The notes under the pieces were generated by a model. That model did not search any database. It was not told the origin of the DNA and saw nothing but the letters and a program-made list of their open reading frames with translations. From UBA7803 sp041690675 (GTDB lineage: Bacteria; Pseudomonadota; Gammaproteobacteria; Pseudomonadales; Azotimanducaceae): DNA of 64,000 nucleotides. Location of the stretch: contig JAWLGU010000002.1 of NCBI GenBank assembly GCA_041690675.1, positions 62,001 through 126,000 of the forward strand. The letters are read 5' to 3'. Position 1 is the stretch's first letter. Each line of letters opens with the position of its first letter. Position numbers and translations under genes: made by a program. Below are positions 61,407 through 64,000 of this stretch, piece by piece.

Positions 61407-61610
61407 ATGAGCGTCGCCAAGACCATCGAACTCTCCGCCGACTCCAAGACCAGCTTCGAAGATGCCATCCAGCAGGGGATCAAGAAGGCCGGCGAGTCTC
61501 TGGAGCACATCCAGCGGGCCTGGGTGAAGGACCAGATCGTCATCCTGCGCGAAGGTCAGATCGAAGCGTACCGGGTTCACATGAACGTCACGTTCAAGGT
61601 CAACGATTGA
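61407..61610 (+). CDS. Dodecin family flavin-binding protein
   Basis: 67 residues, full dodecin length. SVAKTIELSADSKTSFEDAIQQGIKKAGESLEHIQRAWVKDQ contains the helix and the Trp of the flavin-stacking WVK motif; the C-terminus QIEAYRVHMNVTFKV completes the three-stranded sheet. Dodecins form a 12-mer that stores flavins. CAGGGAG precedes the ATG. Divergent from the methyltransferase; a terminator follows about 60 bp after its stop. Confidence 0.95.
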   Translation: MSVAKTIELSADSKTSFEDAIQQGIKKAGESLEHIQRAWVKDQIVILREGQIEAYRVHMNVTFKVND

Positions 61611-61668
61611 GTCTCCGCTGAGCCTGCGGCCCTCCCCCCGGACCGCAGGCCGCTGCCGTGTCCCTGTT

Positions 61669-61711
61669 CCCCGGCCGAGCCTTTCCCCCCGGAAGCCGGC
61701 CGGGGTTTTTT
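61669..61711 (+). terminator. Rho-independent terminator after dodecin
   Basis: CCCCGGCCG (61669-61677) pairs with CGGCCGGGG (61697-61705), loop of 19 nt with a possible inner CCGG pairing, followed by six T (61706-61711). It is the only clear stem-plus-T-tract in the window. Confidence 0.88.
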
Positions 61712-61721
61712 CGCCCCGGTG

Positions 61722-61763
61722 TACAATTCGCCCCATCGCGAACGAACCCCGCAGGAGTCCACC
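61722..61763 (+). promoter_or_regulatory. -10 box TACAAT and ribosome site for the oligopeptidase gene
   Basis: TACAAT at 61722-61727 lies just after the dodecin terminator, and GCAGGAG at about 61751-61757 precedes the GTG at 61764. The -35 position is G-rich and poor. Confidence 0.45.
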
Positions 61764-63896
61764 GTGAGTACCCCCCAACCCCTCGAGCACCTGCGCTTGC
61801 TGGAGCAGACCGCGCAGGTCGGGCCGATCACCCATTTGCCGGTGTGGCAGAACGTCACTCCGCAGCGGGTGCAGCAGGGGCTCCACGCCCTCATCGAGGA
61901 AACGGAGGCCGCCTTCGGCGAGCTCGAGGCCCGCCACACGCCCACCTGGGAGGGACTCATGCTGCCGCTCGAGGCATTGCAGGACCGCCTGGGCCGGCTG
62001 TTCGGAGCCGTGGTGCATCTCACGAGCGTCAAGTACAGCGATGCGTTGCAGGCGGCATACGAGGCGGTACGACCGCGGTATGTGGCACTGGCCAACCGCA
62101 TGGGCCAGAGCGTGCCGGTGTTCCAGGGCATGGTGGCGCTGCGCGGCGGGCCCGAGTGGGACGGGCTGGAACAGGCGCAGCGGCGCATCGTCGACGAGTC
62201 GATCCGTGCCATGGAACGTTCCGGGGTGCATCTCGAAGGTGAACCGCGCCGCCGCTTCCAGGAGATCAACGAGCGTCTCTCCGAGCTCGCCAACCGCTTC
62301 CAGATCAACCTGGTGAAAGAGGAGAAGGCGTCGCGCATTCGGGTGCGCGAGGCGGAACGGGTGAAGGGGGTGCCGGAGCCGGTGCTGGCGCTCGCCGCCC
62401 GCACCGCCCGGGAGGACGGAGTGGCCGAGGCCACGGAGGCGTCGGGCCCCTGGCACTTCGTGGTGAACGCGGTGAGCTACATGGCGGTCATCGAACACGC
62501 CGAGGATCGCGGGCTCCGGGAGGAGTTCTACCGGGCGTATCGTGCCCGGGGCACCAGCGCCGACTTCGACAACGGGCCGGTGCTGGAGGAGATGCTGCGG
62601 CTGCGCCAGGAGCAGTCCCGGCTGGTGGGTTTCGACTGCTACGCCGAGCGCAGCATCGACGCCAAGATGGCGCCGTCGGTGGAGGCGGTGTGGTCGCTGC
62701 TTCGCGAGCTGGAAGCGGCGGCGCGCCCGGCGGCGGAGCGGGAGTTTCGGGCGCTGGTGGAATACATGGAGCGGGCCGGCGCCGAGGAGGCGGCGGACCC
62801 TCAGCCCTGGGATGTGCCCTACTGGACCGAGAAGCTGCGCAAGGCCAGCTACGACTACGACAGCGAGCGGCTGCGGGCCTACTTCCAGATGCCGCGAGTG
62901 ATGGATGGCCTGTTCTCCCTGATCGAGAAGCTCTACGGCATGGAGATCCGCCGCGCGGAAACCGGAGCGGCGCCGGTGTGGGACCCGAGCGTGGAGTTCT
63001 ACCAGGTGGTTCACCATGGCGAGGTCATCGCCGGGTTCTACATGGACCCTTATGCGCGGCCGGGCGAGAAGCGCGACGGCGCCTGGATGAACACCGTGGT
63101 GGACCGCAGCCGGGTGCTGGCGGCGGAAGGCCGCTCCTCGTCGCTGCCCGTGGCGCTGTTCGTCATGAATGCCCGGCCGCCGGCGGAGGGGCGCCCGGCG
63201 CTGATGTCCCTCGACGAGGTGCGCACCCTGTTCCACGAGTTCGGTCATGCCATGCAGCACATGTTCACCCGGGTGGAGGAGGGCGGAGCCTCGGGGATGA
63301 ACCTGGTGGAGTGGGATGCGGTGGAGCTGGCCAGCCAGTTCAACGAGTACTGGATGGAGCACAAGCCGTTCCTGCGGGAGCTCACCGCCCACGTGAAGAC
63401 GGGCGACCCGCTGGACGACGCGACCCTGGAGCGGATCCTCGCCAGCCGCAACTTCATGGTGGGCAACGCCACCCTGCGCCAGCTTCACTTCGCCAAGACC
63501 GACCTCACCCTGCATCAGCGTTACGGCCTGCCCGACGGTCAGGACGCGCGGAGCCCGTTCGACATCGAGCGGGACATCGCCGCCGAGACCCTGGTGCTGC
63601 CGCGCTTGCCCGACGAGACCCTGCTGCCCGCCTTCGGCCACCTCTTCGCCGGCGGCTACGCCGCCGGCTACTACTCCTACAAATGGGCCGAGGTGCTGGC
63701 GGCGGACGCGTTCGCCGCGTTCAAGGAGGTGGGCCTGGACGACGACGAGGCGGTGCGGGACGTGGCCCAGCGGTTCCGCGAAACCGTGCTGGCCCTGGGC
63801 GGCAGCCTGCCGGCCGCCGAGGTCTACCAGCGCTTCCGTGGCCGAAATGCGACACCCGACGCGCTGCTCGCCGATCAGGGGCTGAAGCCGGCGTGA
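61764..63896 (+). CDS. prlC: Oligopeptidase A-type M3 metallopeptidase
   Basis: 710 residues from a GTG with GCAGGAG upstream. Zinc site HEFGH at 491-495 in VRTLFHEFGHAMQHMF, with the third ligand Glu in VEWDAVELASQFNEYWMEH. Family blocks: PITHLPVWQNVTPQRVQQGLHALIEE at the start, RSIDAKMAPSVEAVWSLL, the substrate-tyrosine region AAGYYSYKWAEVLAADAFAAF near the end. Degrades peptides (including cleaved signal peptides) in the cytoplasm. No signal peptide. Nearest to OpdA/PrlC. Confidence 0.92.
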   Translation: MSTPQPLEHLRLLEQTAQVGPITHLPVWQNVTPQRVQQGLHALIEETEAAFGELEARHTPTWEGLMLPLEALQDRLGRLFGAVVHLTSVKYSDALQAAYEAVRPRYVALANRMGQSVPVFQGMVALRGGPEWDGLEQAQRRIVDESIRAMERSGVHLEGEPRRRFQEINERLSELANRFQINLVKEEKASRIRVREAERVKGVPEPVLALAARTAREDGVAEATEASGPWHFVVNAVSYMAVIEHAEDRGLREEFYRAYRARGTSADFDNGPVLEEMLRLRQEQSRLVGFDCYAERSIDAKMAPSVEAVWSLLRELEAAARPAAEREFRALVEYMERAGAEEAADPQPWDVPYWTEKLRKASYDYDSERLRAYFQMPRVMDGLFSLIEKLYGMEIRRAETGAAPVWDPSVEFYQVVHHGEVIAGFYMDPYARPGEKRDGAWMNTVVDRSRVLAAEGRSSSLPVALFVMNARPPAEGRPALMSLDEVRTLFHEFGHAMQHMFTRVEEGGASGMNLVEWDAVELASQFNEYWMEHKPFLRELTAHVKTGDPLDDATLERILASRNFMVGNATLRQLHFAKTDLTLHQRYGLPDGQDARSPFDIERDIAAETLVLPRLPDETLLPAFGHLFAGGYAAGYYSYKWAEVLAADAFAAFKEVGLDDDEAVRDVAQRFRETVLALGGSLPAAEVYQRFRGRNATPDALLADQGLKPA

Positions 63897-64000
63897 GCCC
63901 GCGAGGGCCATCGCCCTTCCTGCCCGCCCGCGCCTCGCAATCTTTGCCGGCGCGCGGCACATATTGCCCGGGGTGATCTCCGCGGCTGACGCGAATCCGC
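63897..64000. other. Trailing intergenic sequence, no feature recognised
   Basis: About 100 bp after the oligopeptidase stop. A GTG at about 63975 could open a gene that continues beyond the window, but there is too little to judge. Confidence 0.4.

Overview
The window is very GC-rich bacterial DNA, densely coded on both strands, with many GTG/TTG starts and 1-8 bp gene overlaps. The gene set points to a heterotrophic gammaproteobacterium: the ydbH-ynbE-ydbL trio, a YhcB/ZapG-type protein, CbpA with CbpM, the PA2779/PA2778 pair, PotFGHI homologues, oligopeptidase A and a TonB-dependent receptor. Genus cannot be fixed by reading alone. A run of 100 Ns flanked by a repeated 99 bp sequence shows that this is a scaffold from a draft or metagenomic assembly. 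I saw no rRNA, tRNA, CRISPR array, prophage or insertion sequence, and no gene-free stretch longer than about 215 bp.

Layout. 1-18.4 kb holds housekeeping and envelope genes: a glutathione peroxidase end, PQQ sugar dehydrogenase, AbgT transporter, SIMPL protein, large patatin, CbpM/CbpA, an MFS carrier, an OmpA-family protein, two NHL propeller proteins, HupE/UreJ, an M14 peptidase and PdxH. 18.4-34 kb is a polyamine region: PotF-like binding protein and PuuD on the plus strand, facing degQ and potI-potH-potG on the minus strand, then a Tat-exported spermidine-dehydrogenase-like flavoprotein, a TPR-sulfotransferase, a TonB-dependent receptor, a class III aminotransferase and a PuuB-like oxidase. 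Together these could import polyamines, oxidise or transaminate them, and hydrolyse gamma-glutamyl intermediates; no PuuA or PuuC is in the window. 34-40.7 kb has an amidohydrolase lipoprotein, a metallophosphoesterase, a CoA-transferase coupled to malic enzyme, and an M48 protease. 40.8-45 kb has an EmrB/EmrA-type efflux pair divergent from an MFS carrier. 45-52 kb has carbonic anhydrase, a DadA-like oxidase, MetY, a YheT-type hydrolase, a cytochrome b561-like protein with a membrane-bound LuxR-type regulator, and a chorismatase. 52-64 kb has YhcB/ZapG, the ydbH-ynbE-ydbL operon, an SLC13 carrier with RCK domains, PA2779/PA2778, a dynamin-like GTPase, a methyltransferase, dodecin and oligopeptidase A.

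The least explained material lies between genes. Three intergenic regions (32.5, 40.7 and 45.0 kb) carry arrays of a 7 bp unit (GCTNTCC) followed by the complementary units, so each can fold into a long imperfect hairpin. Two other gaps (28.7 and 55.7 kb) each carry five copies of an 11 bp unit (GGCTCGCCARC). A tandem pair of near-perfect palindromes sits between the efflux operon and the divergent MFS gene. These look like small dispersed repeat families and are the best candidates here for undescribed elements.
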